Source of the DNA: Euphorbia lathyris
Lineage: Eukaryota > Streptophyta > Magnoliopsida > Malpighiales > Euphorbiaceae
Length of the DNA: 64,000 bases
Direction: 5' to 3'
Assembly: GCF_963576675.1 (NCBI RefSeq)
Contig: NC_088915.1
Coordinates: forward strand, 86,871,501 to 86,935,500
Of this stretch, positions 52,925-63,789 are shown in pieces; the first letter of the stretch is position 1; every line of letters begins with the position of its first letter. A program made the position numbers and the translations under genes. A model generated the notes under the pieces. That model did no database searches. It saw only the letters and a program-made list of their open reading frames with translations, and was not told the origin of the DNA.

Positions 52925-55741
52925 GAAAAGAGATAGACCAAGCCATCTTCAGCATTGGGGCGTCTAAAGCTCCTGGGATTGATGGTCTGCCTGCTGGCTT
53001 TTACCATAAGCATTGGGATGTTGTGAATGAGGGTATCTATAATTTTATCATAGGTGTGTTTAATGGTTCTAAGGATATTGAGCTGGTAAATAGAACCCTC
53101 CTGGTTCTAATTCCTAAAATTGATAAGCCTTCTTCCTTTTTGCATATGAGACCTATCAGTCTTTGTAATGTTCTTTATAAGACGGTTACAAAGATTGTGG
53201 CTAATAGAATCCGGGGCATTCTTCCGACGATCATTTGTCAGAATCAGGGTAGTTTTGTGCCTGGTAGACAAATGATGGATAATGTGGTGATTGCCCAAGA
53301 GATGGTCCACACTATGAAGATTAGGAAGGGGAAGAAAGGCATTGTGGCTCCGAAACTGGATTTGGAGAAGGCCTATGATCGCATCAACTGGAATTTCCTG
53401 ATGGAGAGTCTGGAGAGAGCTAGGATCCCGGACAGCTGGAGAAAGTTAATTAAGGTATGTATATCTTCTCATGTGTTTCAAGTTATGGTTAATGGGGATA
53501 TGTCGGAGGAGTTCTCCCCGGGCCGGGGAATCCGTCAGGGTGATCCTATGAGTCCCTTCCTTTTCGTTATTGCTATGGAGAGGTTATCTCACCTGATTCA
53601 AGATGCAATTGATAATGGGAGTTTCCACCCGGTGGCTATCAATAGCTTCTGTCCCCAGGTGACTCACTTATTCTTTGCAGACGATGTCTTTATCTTTCTG
53701 GAAGGTAATGAGGAGCAGTTGAGTGTCATTATGGATATTCTTGATTGTTTTTGTTCGGCCTCTGGTCAGAAACTTAATATCCAGAAATCTAGGATGATGT
53801 GCTCTAAGAATATGAATCCGAGAGTTTGTAAAAGATTAAGTGATCTGTCAGATATTCCTCTTACTGATTCTCTTGGGAAGTATCTGGGTATTCCCCTCCA
53901 CAGTGAGAGAGTGTATAAAGTTTCCTTTAAAGATACTTTGGATAAAGCCAATACGAAGTGTGCCACGTGGAAAGCCAAGACTCTTTCTCTCGCTGGCCGC
54001 CTCACGTTAATTCAATCAGTTAATTGTGCAGCTCCCAATCACATCATGCAGGCTTGTCAGCTTCCGGATCCTGTGCTTAATGATCTTGATAAGATTAACC
54101 GTAGGTTCCTGTGGGGGGAAGCTGCGGAGGGAAGAAAGATCCATCTAGTGCCTTGGAGTGAGGTTTATCAGCCGAAAGATTCTGGTGGTCTGGGCATTAG
54201 GAAAGCTAAGGACAATAATAAAGTTTTATTAATGAAACTCCTTTGGCGTATGTGGCAATGCCCCTCCTCTCTTTGGGTTCGCCTTCTTTGTGGTAAGTAT
54301 CGGAAAGATAAAATCTTCGGGGGCCCTAAGGAGAGAGTTGTCAATTGTTCCTTCCTCTGAAAAGGGCTTAGCGCCGTGTTTGCAGAGTTCTGCTTGGGGG
54401 TTGGTCTGGAGGTGGGTAATGGTAAGACCATTAGTTTCTGGTTTGACACCTGGATTGGGGATAAACCATTAGTAGATGTGTGTACTTCCCCCCCGCCTAG
54501 TGATATCCGTAACTGGAGGATTGCCGATGTGGTGGACTCTGAGGGGGACTGGATCTGGTCAAAGTTTGATACCTTCTTTAGCCTAGAGACTCTCCTTAGA
54601 ATTCGGGGAGTGAAGATTAGTAATCAAGAGGAAGACATGGATAGGCATTGCTGGGCGCTGACTAATAATGGAGTTTATTCTTGCAAATCTGCCTTTGGAG
54701 CTTTTACCCTCAATAGGTCCGATCCTCCCTCGGATGTTTGGAAGTCCATTTGGGCCCTCAAAGTCCCTTACCGTATTAGGAGTTTCATGTGGCTGGGAGT
54801 TAAGGACAGGTTGCTTACTAATTCGGATAGGCACAAACGACATTTGGCGGACTCAGGAGCTTGCAGTAGATGCAGAGGCCATGTTGAAACTTTGTGCCAT
54901 GCTCTTGGGGATTGCTCTAAAAGTAAAGAGGTTTGGAAGAAAATTCTCCCACACCATATTCTCTCTTCCTTCATGGCCCATTCTGTGAATGACTGGTTCT
55001 TTGATGGTATTAGTGGAAAGTTACTTTCTTACATGGAGCATGGTGACATTTTCTTTGCTATTATCTGTCACCAAGTTTGGAAGTGGAGAAACGAGGAGAT
55101 TTTTGGTAATAATACTGTGTTTATGCCAAACTTAGCTGAGTTCTTCTCGAATAAACTCTCCTCTATTATTGAGAGTTTCAAAGGAGAGTCCCTTGTCAGG
55201 TCTTCCTAGATTAGTGATGTCCATCTCGTGGGATGGAGCAGGCCGAGAGAGGGGGTTGTGAAGTTCAATACTGATGGCTCCTGCCTCATCAATGGTAAGA
55301 TTGTTGCCGGAGGTGTTCTTAGAGATGCGGGGGGCGCCTGGCTTTCTGGGTTCACCCAGAATTTGGGGTTGGGATCTTCCTTCTTAGCGGAGCTCTGGGG
55401 TATTCTCTCTGGTATCAAACTTGCTAAAAGGTTGGGCGTTAAGAGGCTTTCTGTGGAGTCTGATAACATGGAGGCCATCAAAATGATTTCTGAGAATCAT
55501 GTTATGGGCCTTAATAGCCGCAACCTTATCAAAGCTATTAAAAGGCTTTGCTCTTCCTTTGAGATCTTAGAGTTCAGTCACATTTTTAGAGAGCAGAACC
55601 GTGTTGCGGATCGCTTGGCTGCGGCAGGCCATGAGGGGATGTTAGGTGTTACTACCCTTTCTGACCCCCCCTATCTTTCTCTCTTCTCTTCTTTTAGAGG
55701 ATAGGATTGGAGTTAGCTTCCCTAGGCTAATCCCAGGTTAG
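52925..55741 (+). pseudogene. LINE ORF2 fragment: reverse transcriptase and RNase H with stops
   Basis: Frame from 52924: EIDQAIFSIGASKAPGIDGLPAGFYHKHW, LDLEKAYDRINW, GIRQGDPMSPFLF and FADDVFIF (catalytic residues retained), to TGA at 54358-54360 where the 24.4-kb copy has Trp. It continues in the same frame (WGEAA..., CSRCRGHVETLCHALGDC) to TAG at 55207-55209 where the other has Gln, then RNase H FNTDGSC, LAELWGI, VESDNMEA, NRVADRLAA. A frameshift near 55690-55700 precedes the final VSFPRLIPG. Stops and missing endonuclease make it inert. Confidence 0.9.
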
Positions 55742-55788
55742 TTGTGTTTTGTTTGTTTTTTCCTTTCCTGTTTCTACCAAAAAAAAAA
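52925..55788 (+). mobile_element. L1-type LINE, 5' truncated
   Basis: Begins inside reverse transcriptase and ends with TTCCTTTCCTGTTTCTACC plus an A-tail. AAAAACATC at 52916-52924 and 55784-55792 may be the target duplication, but part of it is A-tail, so only CATC is firm. Same family as 24373-28749. Confidence 0.9.
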
Positions 55789-55792
55789 CATC

Positions 55793-57245
55793 AATTAAGG
55801 GTTTAATATTAACACACTGAACCGATTTTAGATATCATTAAAACAATTGAATATTTGGTTTACGTATTTTATACCAGTTGTATATCAGTTGGTTCACAAT
55901 GCACAAGTTTTACGTGTTTTACGACCTTAGAATATGTTTAGGGACGACACACTTTTAAAAGCAATATCACATTTAGGATTTTTGTTGAACAATTACAAAA
56001 TATTGAATGAGAAGTTTTTGGGATGAGTGGAGGACGGAATTACTCTATTTAAGACGTCTGTAGTACTGCCTCGAGAATGTGCAAGCAGACTAATAACTGA
56101 TTGCCTTCAAGATAAAATAGTCTAGCCACTCTGTAAATCGATTTGGATATGCACGAATCAAAATCGTTCAATAACCACATTCAGAGAGATGAAAGATGAA
56201 AAAAAAACAACTCAATTTTTTTTAGAATGATATTTCAATAAAGATAATTTTTTTTTTTTTTTGCTTTAGTTTTTTCCAAACAAAATTGGGAATTGCATAA
56301 AAAAACACAGAAAAGTTATTAATTAGTTAAAAGAAGATTGATTAAGAGATAATTCTAATACAATTTTTAAAAATTAGTTAATTAAATAATTAAAAGTAAT
56401 AATTTAATTAAATACAATATTTTCTCCAAAAATATGTGTTCACAACATATTAACTCGGTCTGGTTCGGTTCGATCAGATAGACCGCAGCGACGCATGTGT
56501 ATTTATTGTGGTCAAAAGTCAAACAAGTCTTATATAGGTTATCTCCCTTCTATAAATGGGCATCCTATTGTGCACACTCCAATATTAGGAGGCACCACTT
56601 TATAAACCCTTCTTGTAAATGATAAGTTTTTCTCAGTGAGATTCTTAATACATCATATATCCCTTGTGAAACTCTAAGGTTATATAAGTGAGATATAATA
56701 CAATACTTTTCTAAATTCACAAATAGACTTCAACCTGACACTTCCCTAGTTGAACTTTTTAAACGTTTTATTAAGCAGTAACTTCAAAACTTAAAATCGG
56801 GCATAGACAAAGGTATTTTTTGACTTGAACTTTTACGTAGTGATTAAAATTTAGATTTTACTAGAGTAACACGTAGTCTTGGACTCTATCTCTAACATTA
56901 TAGCATGCCAAACCTTTTCAGATTGTAGTTCAAAAAGCTCGTGTTTTTAATGTCCATGCACGTCTACACCGATATATTAAACGCTCTAGAATTTCTACCC
57001 AAAATTCACACGAAGCGACTTCACTCCCACGATCACATAAGTGAGTCTATCATAAATAGTCTTGTAACTAGATACTTCACTCCAAATGAAGTATAGTTCT
57101 CATTAAGAATTTTTATTACCTCGTGATCATGATAGTTGAGAATCTTCTTGATCATGATTGTTAACATTTTCACAGCTTCTCTAATTCCTATAGCAAGAAA
57201 AATTAATTAGCTCGTCGAATTTTCAGGGTGTATCGTTAGTTCTAT
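55793..57245. other. AT-rich spacer with a possible GRP relic
   Basis: No gene. 56640-56900 has short CCTTGTGAAACTCTAAGG-type words without family recognition. 57140-57205 resembles part of the GRP gene at 58 kb (see findings). Confidence 0.35.
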
Positions 57246-57770
57246 GAAGGCTTAATACATCATTTGTCTTCTGAACTTGTCCAAAAAGTTTGATTGGCCT
57301 CCTAAACTTTCAAGGTATCCTGATAGCCCCTTCAATTTGTATAAAATGTTCAGGTAACCTCTTGAACTTGCGTAAAATGTAATCAATTAATCAATCGGTT
57401 GTAAAAAAAAGTAGGTTAAATGCGGAAGATGTATTGCATGCATCTAAAAAAAAAAGTAAAACGACCAAAGTCGGGGTATACCGTTCTAATATTAGGGAAC
57501 ACAAATTTGACAGTTGAGTAAGTAAAAACTTCATTTTTAGTCTATTATTTGAATTATGTAATGACATTTTAAGGCTCGTGTAACACATCTTTCATATGCA
57601 GCTTACATTTTATGCAACCGAGTGATTAATTGATTATATTTTACGTAAGTTTAAAAGGCTAACTGAATATTTTGTACAAATGAAGGATCGAAACACTTTG
57701 AAAGTTCAAGAAGTCAATCAAATTTTTTGAACAAATTCAGGGAGCGGTCTGTAAACGCAATTGATTCATT
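57246..57770. mobile_element. MITE-like inverted repeat, 'ggcttaatacatcatttg'
   Basis: Left arm GGCTTAATACATCATTTGTCTTCTGAACTTGTCC, right arm TTGAACAAATTCAGGGAGC. The interior pairs TAATCAATTAATCAATCGGTTG with its rough inverse. Related in wording to 28840-29374. The right terminus is degraded; no clean duplication. Confidence 0.5.
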
Positions 57771-57993
57771 GGCCTCCTATAAATTAGTAGTGTTGATTGC
57801 TTTAAAAAAAAATAGTGTTGATATGAATTCTAATTAATCAAACATCATATGGGAAACAAATAGCAAAAAAAACAAACTAATTAATTTCTAAACAAATTTA
57901 TATTTCCATCTCTGCAAAAATTACAAGTTCTTGCTCTTACTAATCAGAGATTAATTAATGTATTAAGTATTGAAAAATAAAGGATTATATACT

Positions 57994-58007
57994 TCAAGGA
58001 TTTTTAC

Positions 58008-58053
<46 letters not shown>

Positions 58054-58908
58054 TATCCCAAAACCAAAACCAATCCCCATTCCAAATCCCATGCCAATAT
58101 TCCCATTCCCAACTTTATCTCCACCACCACCACCGCCAGCTCCTCCACCAAAACCACTTCCATAACCTGACCCTCCACCGGAACCACCTCCACCACCACC
58201 TCCGCTGCCGCCACCTCCTCCACCACCACCACCACTACCAAAACCACCACCTGCCCCATATCCACTACCATGCCCATACCCTCCACTAAAGCCACCTCCC
58301 CCTCCTCCTCCTCCGCCACCACCACCTCCTCCTCCTCCGCCCTCACCACCACCACCACCAAAACCTCTCCCATCACCATACCCTCCTCCATTTGAACCCC
58401 CTCCACCACCCTCACCTCCGCCGCCACCACCTCCTCCTCCGGCCCCTATTCCACCACCAAATCCACTACCATGACCAGCCCCTTCACCTAAACCTCCACC
58501 ACCACCACCACTTCCACCTCCTCCACCACCGCCACCGCTTCCAACTCCAGCTCCAGCGCCATAACCATGACCGGACCCTCCTCCATCTATCCCACCACTA
58601 CCTCCGCCTTCTCCACCTCCACCTCCTCCACCTCCACCATTACTCCCTACACCTGCTCCATAGCCTTCACCATGTCCGGAACCACCTCCGTCACCACCTC
58701 CACCTCCTCCTCCGCCGCCGCCACCACCACCACCCCCTCCTCGCCCGTAAAAGTTTCCACAACTTCTCCAATTCCGATAGCAAGAATCTTCTTGATCATT
58801 GTCGAAATTCAATTTCTCGTCTACCGCATTACCTCCATTTCCGATATTGATCAAAGCACAAATAATACTCAAAACCAGAAGAGCTCCGAATGATAATTTA
58901 GCAGCCAT
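57994..58908 (-). CDS. secreted glycine-rich protein
   Basis: Single exon, 304 residues, from the ATG at 58908 (MAAKLSFGALLVLSIICALI). Residues 1-23 or so form a signal peptide with a long hydrophobic core, followed by NIGNGGNAVDEKLNFDNDQEDSCYRNWRSCGNF and then a low-complexity domain of about 230 residues made of Gly runs with periodic GSGYG, GHGSGYG, GEGYGAG and GGSGHG breaks, as in structural cell-wall GRPs. The C-terminus is GMGFGMGIGFGFGIG and then 14 Asn residues and SKNP, where the Asn run is an ATT microsatellite read in reverse. TATAAATA lies about 50 bp upstream of the ATG. A wall location and structural role are inferred from signal peptide and composition. The His/Pro/Ser-rich antisense frames are shadows. 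Confidence 0.85.
58008..58050. repeat. (ATT)n microsatellite inside the GRP coding region
   Basis: About 14 uninterrupted ATT units on the plus strand, read as AAT (Asn) on the coding strand. Confidence 0.95.
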
Positions 58909-58956
58909 GGCCAAAAGTTTTAATCGCTTGGTGATCTCCTCCTCTCTTCTGTCTCT

Positions 58957-58964
58957 TATTTATA
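58957..58964 (-). promoter_or_regulatory. TATA box of the GRP gene
   Basis: TATAAATA on the minus strand, 49 bp upstream of the ATG and followed by a GACAGAAGAGAGGAGGAG leader. Confidence 0.6.
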
Positions 58965-58989
58965 AGAGTGAAGTAGTGACTTGGAAATT

Positions 58990-60199
58990 CTATCATTAAT
59001 TGTTTAATTATATAATTATTGTTAATTAGTAATTAATGATTAATTACTTTAAACGTAGAAATTTTAGAATATGTGTCGTCCACTGTACACCGGTCTAATA
59101 CACTCGACCAATTAGAAAATGGATGAAATCAATTCACGAAAATAATTGGTGTTAAAAAATAAATGTGTACAAATGAAAATAATTGGTGTTAAAAAATAAA
59201 TGTGTACAAGTGATATTATTTGATTGGCCAAATATATTGCATTGGAGTATACTAGAATTTCTCCGGATCCACATGTTTATATGTTAAACTAATAATTTAA
59301 TATTTTATGTAAATGAAAATTTAATTCACATCAAAAGTTATCTAAAAGAGCAAAAATTGTCTCACACGTATAAGAATTCGTAGTTAATTAATATGAGATA
59401 ATTAACCAATAGTGTTTATATGGACGCTAATAACTTCGGTCATTAGGGTTCATGTGAACATTAGTAGATAATTAACACTCCCTCCCATTCAAGTAATTTG
59501 TATATGAGATAATAACAAAAGTTATATTTGAGCTTTAACTGTCAATTTATAAACTTTTTAGATCAAGTGGTCCAAGATTCGAATCCTAACTACATATTTG
59601 TTGATTAAATTTCAACATTTCAAAAAATGAGTTTGTATTCTACACGCTTCAAACCTTGGAACATTGCGCGTGTAGGGTGTGTGTGAGACATTCGAGCTTA
59701 CTTTTTTCTGAGCCGATTGATTATCTCGATTTCACTGCCTTGGTTGGCCACCATGCCCACCGTATTGATGACCAAAAAAAAATTATGGAGAAGAAGCAAG
59801 CTTCAACTCATTTCACTCCTTCCCGTGACCGAAGGCGCCCCCCATTGATCGTTGATCCGTTCCTCGACTAAAATAGACTACGTAGTGAATAATCGAATAG
59901 AATGTTAATATCCTAGAGTTGCCTCCGGGTTTAGGAATTGTCCACCTAAGCCCTGAAGAGCAGTGGCTCAATTGCAGCGTGAATCCGAGAATAAATAAAA
60001 CTAATCTTATTTCAAGTTCTTAGCGACATGATGTGGTTCAGCCATCAATCGGGAGATCTTTATGTCAAATCGCTCTTACCGACGATGCAAACTATTTCGA
60101 GCATGAAACTAATATAGCACATGTAACGAGTCATTTAGCTCTCTAGTTAAGAAATGTGGAATAATTAACATTTTGTTATATAGAGTTTAAGATATAATA
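58990..60199. other. spacer with one unidentified higher-GC block
   Basis: 59140-59210 holds a short tandem repeat (AAAATAATTGGTGTTAAAAAATAAATGTGTACAA, twice). 59640-60070 is richer in GC than its flanks, has a 71-residue frame (59656-59871) with no recognised motif, and may be a fragment of an unidentified repeat. No gene called. Confidence 0.35.
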
Positions 60200-60468
60200 T
60201 CTATAGATAATATAAAATAATAACAATAAAACTGACACTTCCTTCTTTTTTTTACTGATAAGAAATATAATATAATATAAATTTATTAATTTTAATTATA
60301 TTATTATATTTATCTATAAAAAAATTATTTAAAATAAATACAAAAAATAAAATAACAAAATTTAATTTAGATAACACCTTTATGTCATTAATTTTAATTA
60401 TTAAATTATAATTTTTTTAATATTTATATACGAAAATGAATCTGTGCGTCGCACGGACCAAAAACTAG
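60200..60468 (+). mobile_element. short Helitron-like element
   Basis: Right end: hairpin GTGCG-T-CGCAC (60444-60454), then GGACCAAAAACTAG and a T, the Helitron 3' layout (hairpin about 10 bases before CTAG|T). Left end TCTATAGATAATATAAAATAAT follows an A, as expected. 269 bp, non-coding. The right end is well supported, the left end less so. Confidence 0.55.
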
Positions 60469-60599
60469 TTGTTTAATAAAACTGAATATGTGCTGAGAAA
60501 AATAAAAACTGTATTTTAGTATTGAATATTACAAGTGCTAAAACTATATGATGTAATTATTTGGTAAATATTAAAAATAAGTACTGAATATAAAAATAT

Positions 60600-61134
60600 G
60601 GGAAAAGTACGAAAAAAATGCATGTGGTTTGTCCAATTTGCAAACAGAAGTATGTGGTTTAAAAGTTTACAAATAAAGGTCTACGGTATGTTTTATTTAC
60701 AAAACAAAGTATTACAATTACACAGTTAAGTTCTGATTACAACTAAAAACATTTTTATCTTAAAAAAAATTATTCTTACATATCAGCAAAACATAACTCC
60801 CGGAATAAACATCTTCCTAAATCGAAACAATAAATAATATGGTGGAATTTTATGTTTTTTACTAATCTGGCAGTTTATGAACTAAATTGATATTTAAATT
60901 CATTTTACACCGTTTCAATTTGATTTTGGGATCTGAATACATAAATATAATTGAAAAAAAAAGTAAAAAAATACTCTTATTGTCATCAATTACTTAAAAG
61001 TTTAATTTTAAATACTTTGTTTTGTAAAAAAAACATACCACATACCTCTATTTGTAAACTTTTAAACCACGGACCTCTATTTGCAAATAAGGCAAACCAC
61101 GAGTATTTTTTTCTTACTTTGCCCTAAAAATATT
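60600..61134. mobile_element. long-TIR MITE, MULE-like
   Basis: GGGAAAAGTACGAAAAAAATGCATGTGGTTTG and the inverse of CAAACCACGAGTATTTTTTTCTTACTTTGCCC. Inner arms repeat GGTTTAAAAGTTTACAAATA and inverse. TAAAAATAT at 60591-60599 and 61135-61143 is a perfect 9-bp duplication. Confidence 0.87.
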
Positions 61135-61311
61135 AGAGTTAATAATATTTAATTTAAAATATTTAAATTAAATATTTATTAAAGTAAGTAATTTTTAATT
61201 TAATTGAATAATTTAAAAAATTAATTAAATAAGTAATTAATAATTTAATTTAAATTATTAAATAGATTATTAAACCGAGTCTTATAATTTAAGATTTAGA
61301 ATTTATATTAG

Positions 61312-61780
61312 GCTTAAAGCATTATTTGGCCCATGATCTATCCAAAATTTTATCATTTGGCCCCTGACCTATTATTTGGTCACATTTGGCCCCTGACATA
61401 TCCCAATTAGTGAAATTTCACCCAATTTGTATTCAAACTTAACCGAATCGTTATCTCATTGATAAGTAACGATATTTTGACACTTGAACTTGAAACGCGA
61501 TATTTCTTAAAGTTTTTTTTACCACATTATGTGGAAATAATTAATTAGATTAAAAAAATAAAAAATAATAAAAAAACAAATCCTGAACTAAAATCTATTA
61601 AGTTCAAGTGTCAAAATATCGTTATTTATCAATGAGATAACGATTCGGTTAAGTTTGAATACAAATTGGGTGAAATTTCATCAATTGGGATAGGTCAGGG
61701 GCCAAATGTGACCAAATAATAGATCAGGGGCCAAATGACAAAATTTTAGATAGGTCAGAGACCAAATAATGCTTTTAGCC
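61312..61780. mobile_element. long-TIR MITE, MULE-like, almost complete palindrome
   Basis: GGCTTAAAGCATTATTTGGCCC to GGCCAAATGAC...CAAATAATGCTTTTAGCC. The arms (about 190 bp each) pair nearly throughout, including GATAAGTAACGATATTTTGACAC and its inverse. TTTATATTA at 61303-61311 and 61781-61789 is a perfect 9-bp duplication. A decayed relative lies at 20506-20870. Confidence 0.9.
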
Positions 61781-62104
61781 TTTATATTATAAACTCAAAG
61801 TTTATATTTTAGTATCTGATTTTTTTTTTCCAATAAACAAAGCATGCTAGTCAAAAAATTAAGATCAAGTTGGCTTAAATTGGTCAACCCTAGCCCTCAA
61901 AAAATAATATAAAACCCAATCAGCATTTGAAACTCAAATAATTGATCGTTAATCTCTGCCTTAATCTATACACAAATTAGCAATATGTATGTGATAGTGG
62001 AGTATTAGGTAACATTTTATATTCTTTAAATTAATATTTTATGTATTGATACTGAGCTAAATCTTTATGTTCATAATATTTTCAATATCATAAATCCGAC
62101 CTAT

Positions 62105-62106
<2 letters not shown>

Positions 62107-62146
<40 letters not shown>
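62107..62146. repeat. AT microsatellite
   Basis: About 20 AT units, followed by a GC-richer patch (GGAGTTAGTCTAGAGTCCGAGG, 62160-62210) that may be the end of an unidentified repeat. Confidence 0.9.
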
Positions 62147-62149
<3 letters not shown>

Positions 62150-62469
62150 ATGCAGAGACGGAGTTAGTCTAGAGTCCGAGGTCGGAGCCCTCCGGCCACC
62201 GGTCGGTGATACTGTCTCTTATAATTCATCTAATATTATTGGTATTTTTTAAAATTTTAAAGTAATTGAATTGGTTTAAGATGTATTCTTTTAAATAATT
62301 ATAGAACTATGTTACTATTATTAATTATTTTAATGGAGTTTTTATTTTCATAACGAAATCATTTTTATTGTATCTCTTTTCTATAAAAAAAATTAATTTC
62401 TTACTTTTGATAATCAAATAACTTAATTTCTGAATTAAATTTTAATTTATGAAAATTATAGATAATTTA

Positions 62470-62724
62470 GGGTAAAATACAAAAATTCGTCGTTTGCAAA
62501 TAGATCCCCGGGGTTTAAAACTGTACATATAATGGTCTTCGTTATCAAATAGGGGATTTTTCGTATATTTTCTTTAGAACATCTTTTGAAAACAACTTAA
62601 AAATCCTAAAAAAAATATTTGTTTTGTAACACCGTTTACTATATACCATTATTTGTACAGTTTTAAAAATCGAGAACCTGTTTACAAATGGCGAAAATCA
62701 CAGTATTTGTTTTATACTTTACCC
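62470..62724. mobile_element. short long-TIR MITE
   Basis: GGGTAAAATACAAAAATTCG and inverse TGTTTTATACTTTACCC; inner CAAATAGATCCCCGGGG / GAACCTGTTTACAAATGGCG. Flanks GATAATTTA and TAAATTTTA agree at 7 of 9 positions. Confidence 0.6.
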
Positions 62725-63528
62725 TAAATTTTATAACTAAAAATAGGAAAAGTATAAAACTGTTATCATGAAATTAGTGTTGATTTTATGAAAAAAATTA
62801 AATATGTCTATTTTTTCAAGTTGTGAATTTTTAATTTTTTAGCTGATACATTAAAACGATGAAATTTTAATGTGTTGGAAGCTAAATTTTATGTCCAGTC
62901 CTAACGGATTGGATTTTGAAAAATTACTCCCAAGGTTTAAAATAGTCTCTAAATATGGATTCCTCGCTCCGCTACTACTGCTAGAATGTATTTGTATATG
63001 GAATGAAATAGTATTGGAAAATAACCCATATGTGTACTATTAATTGGAATTTTTCTAAAGTCCTATCTGGCATTCCACTTGTGGGATACAATACAAGTAG
63101 GATGGGAAAGAAAATCCATGTGGATGCCATGTGAGAAATGAAGTGCACAGTTTATAATAAAAAATTATATAATTTAGTCACCAACTAGTTGGTTTGTTTA
63201 TAATTCATATGGATAGAAAATTGAAATAATATAAATAGAGTTTAAATTTTCTCTAGAAAATGAGAAATTTTAATATATGTCCTGGCTAATACTTTTGATA
63301 ATACTATATTCTTTTTAGATTTTAGGATTTATATTTTAAAATATATTTTTTTTATATAAATAATTGACTAAAAACTTTAATTAGTTTTTTTAGAGAAAAA
63401 AGTATTTAATTAGTTAATATATCATTAAATTATTGATTTGGTATACGGGCATAAAGTAAAAAAATTCAAAAAAAAAAACAAATATCACTTTTAAATTATT
63501 GGTTAAATAACTAGTTGGGAGTAATTAA
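62725..63528. other. AT-rich spacer
   Basis: No gene. TCCTCGCTCCGCTACTACTGC near 62960 may be the other end of the unidentified repeat starting near 62155. Confidence 0.35.
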
Positions 63529-63789
63529 TTAAGAAATTTGTTTGGTGTCATGAGAGGATGCTTGGTGTCTCCACCTTACTGATTAGAGTTGCCGACCGCC
63601 TTGCTGTGGAGGGCCATGAGAGGATGTTTGGTGTCTCCACTTTCTCGTCGCCTCTGGACTTCCTTCATTCTTTACTGTCTGCTGATCAAGTTGGGGTTAG
63701 CTTTCCCAGGCTAATCCCGGGTTAATTTTTTTCTGGCTTTTGTTTTTTCTTCCTTTGCCTACCAAAAAAAATTTAAGAAATTTGTTTGG
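63529..63789 (+). mobile_element. extremely truncated LINE with 17-bp target duplications
   Basis: The duplications TTAAGAAATTTGTTTGG lie at 63529-63545 and 63773-63789. Between them are only the last 50 or so codons of ORF2 (VADRLAVEGHERMFGVST...VGVSFPRLIPG, TAA at 63723-63725) and the tail TTCCTTTGCCTACC(A)n. The opening 50 bp duplicate CATGAGAGGATGYTTGGTGTCTCCAC, found again at about 63616. Confidence 0.9.

Noticed and set aside
58053..58893. Long frames on both strands over the GRP gene (His/Leu-rich, Thr/Ser-rich, Val/Glu-rich)
   Set aside because: They are shadows of the GGN-repeat coding sequence; none has a signal peptide or domain, and the Gly-rich frame has both a signal peptide and TATA box.
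59656..59871. 71-residue frame with Cys-rich start
   Set aside because: Starts with a non-ATG codon, no motif, sits in an unidentified repeat-like block.
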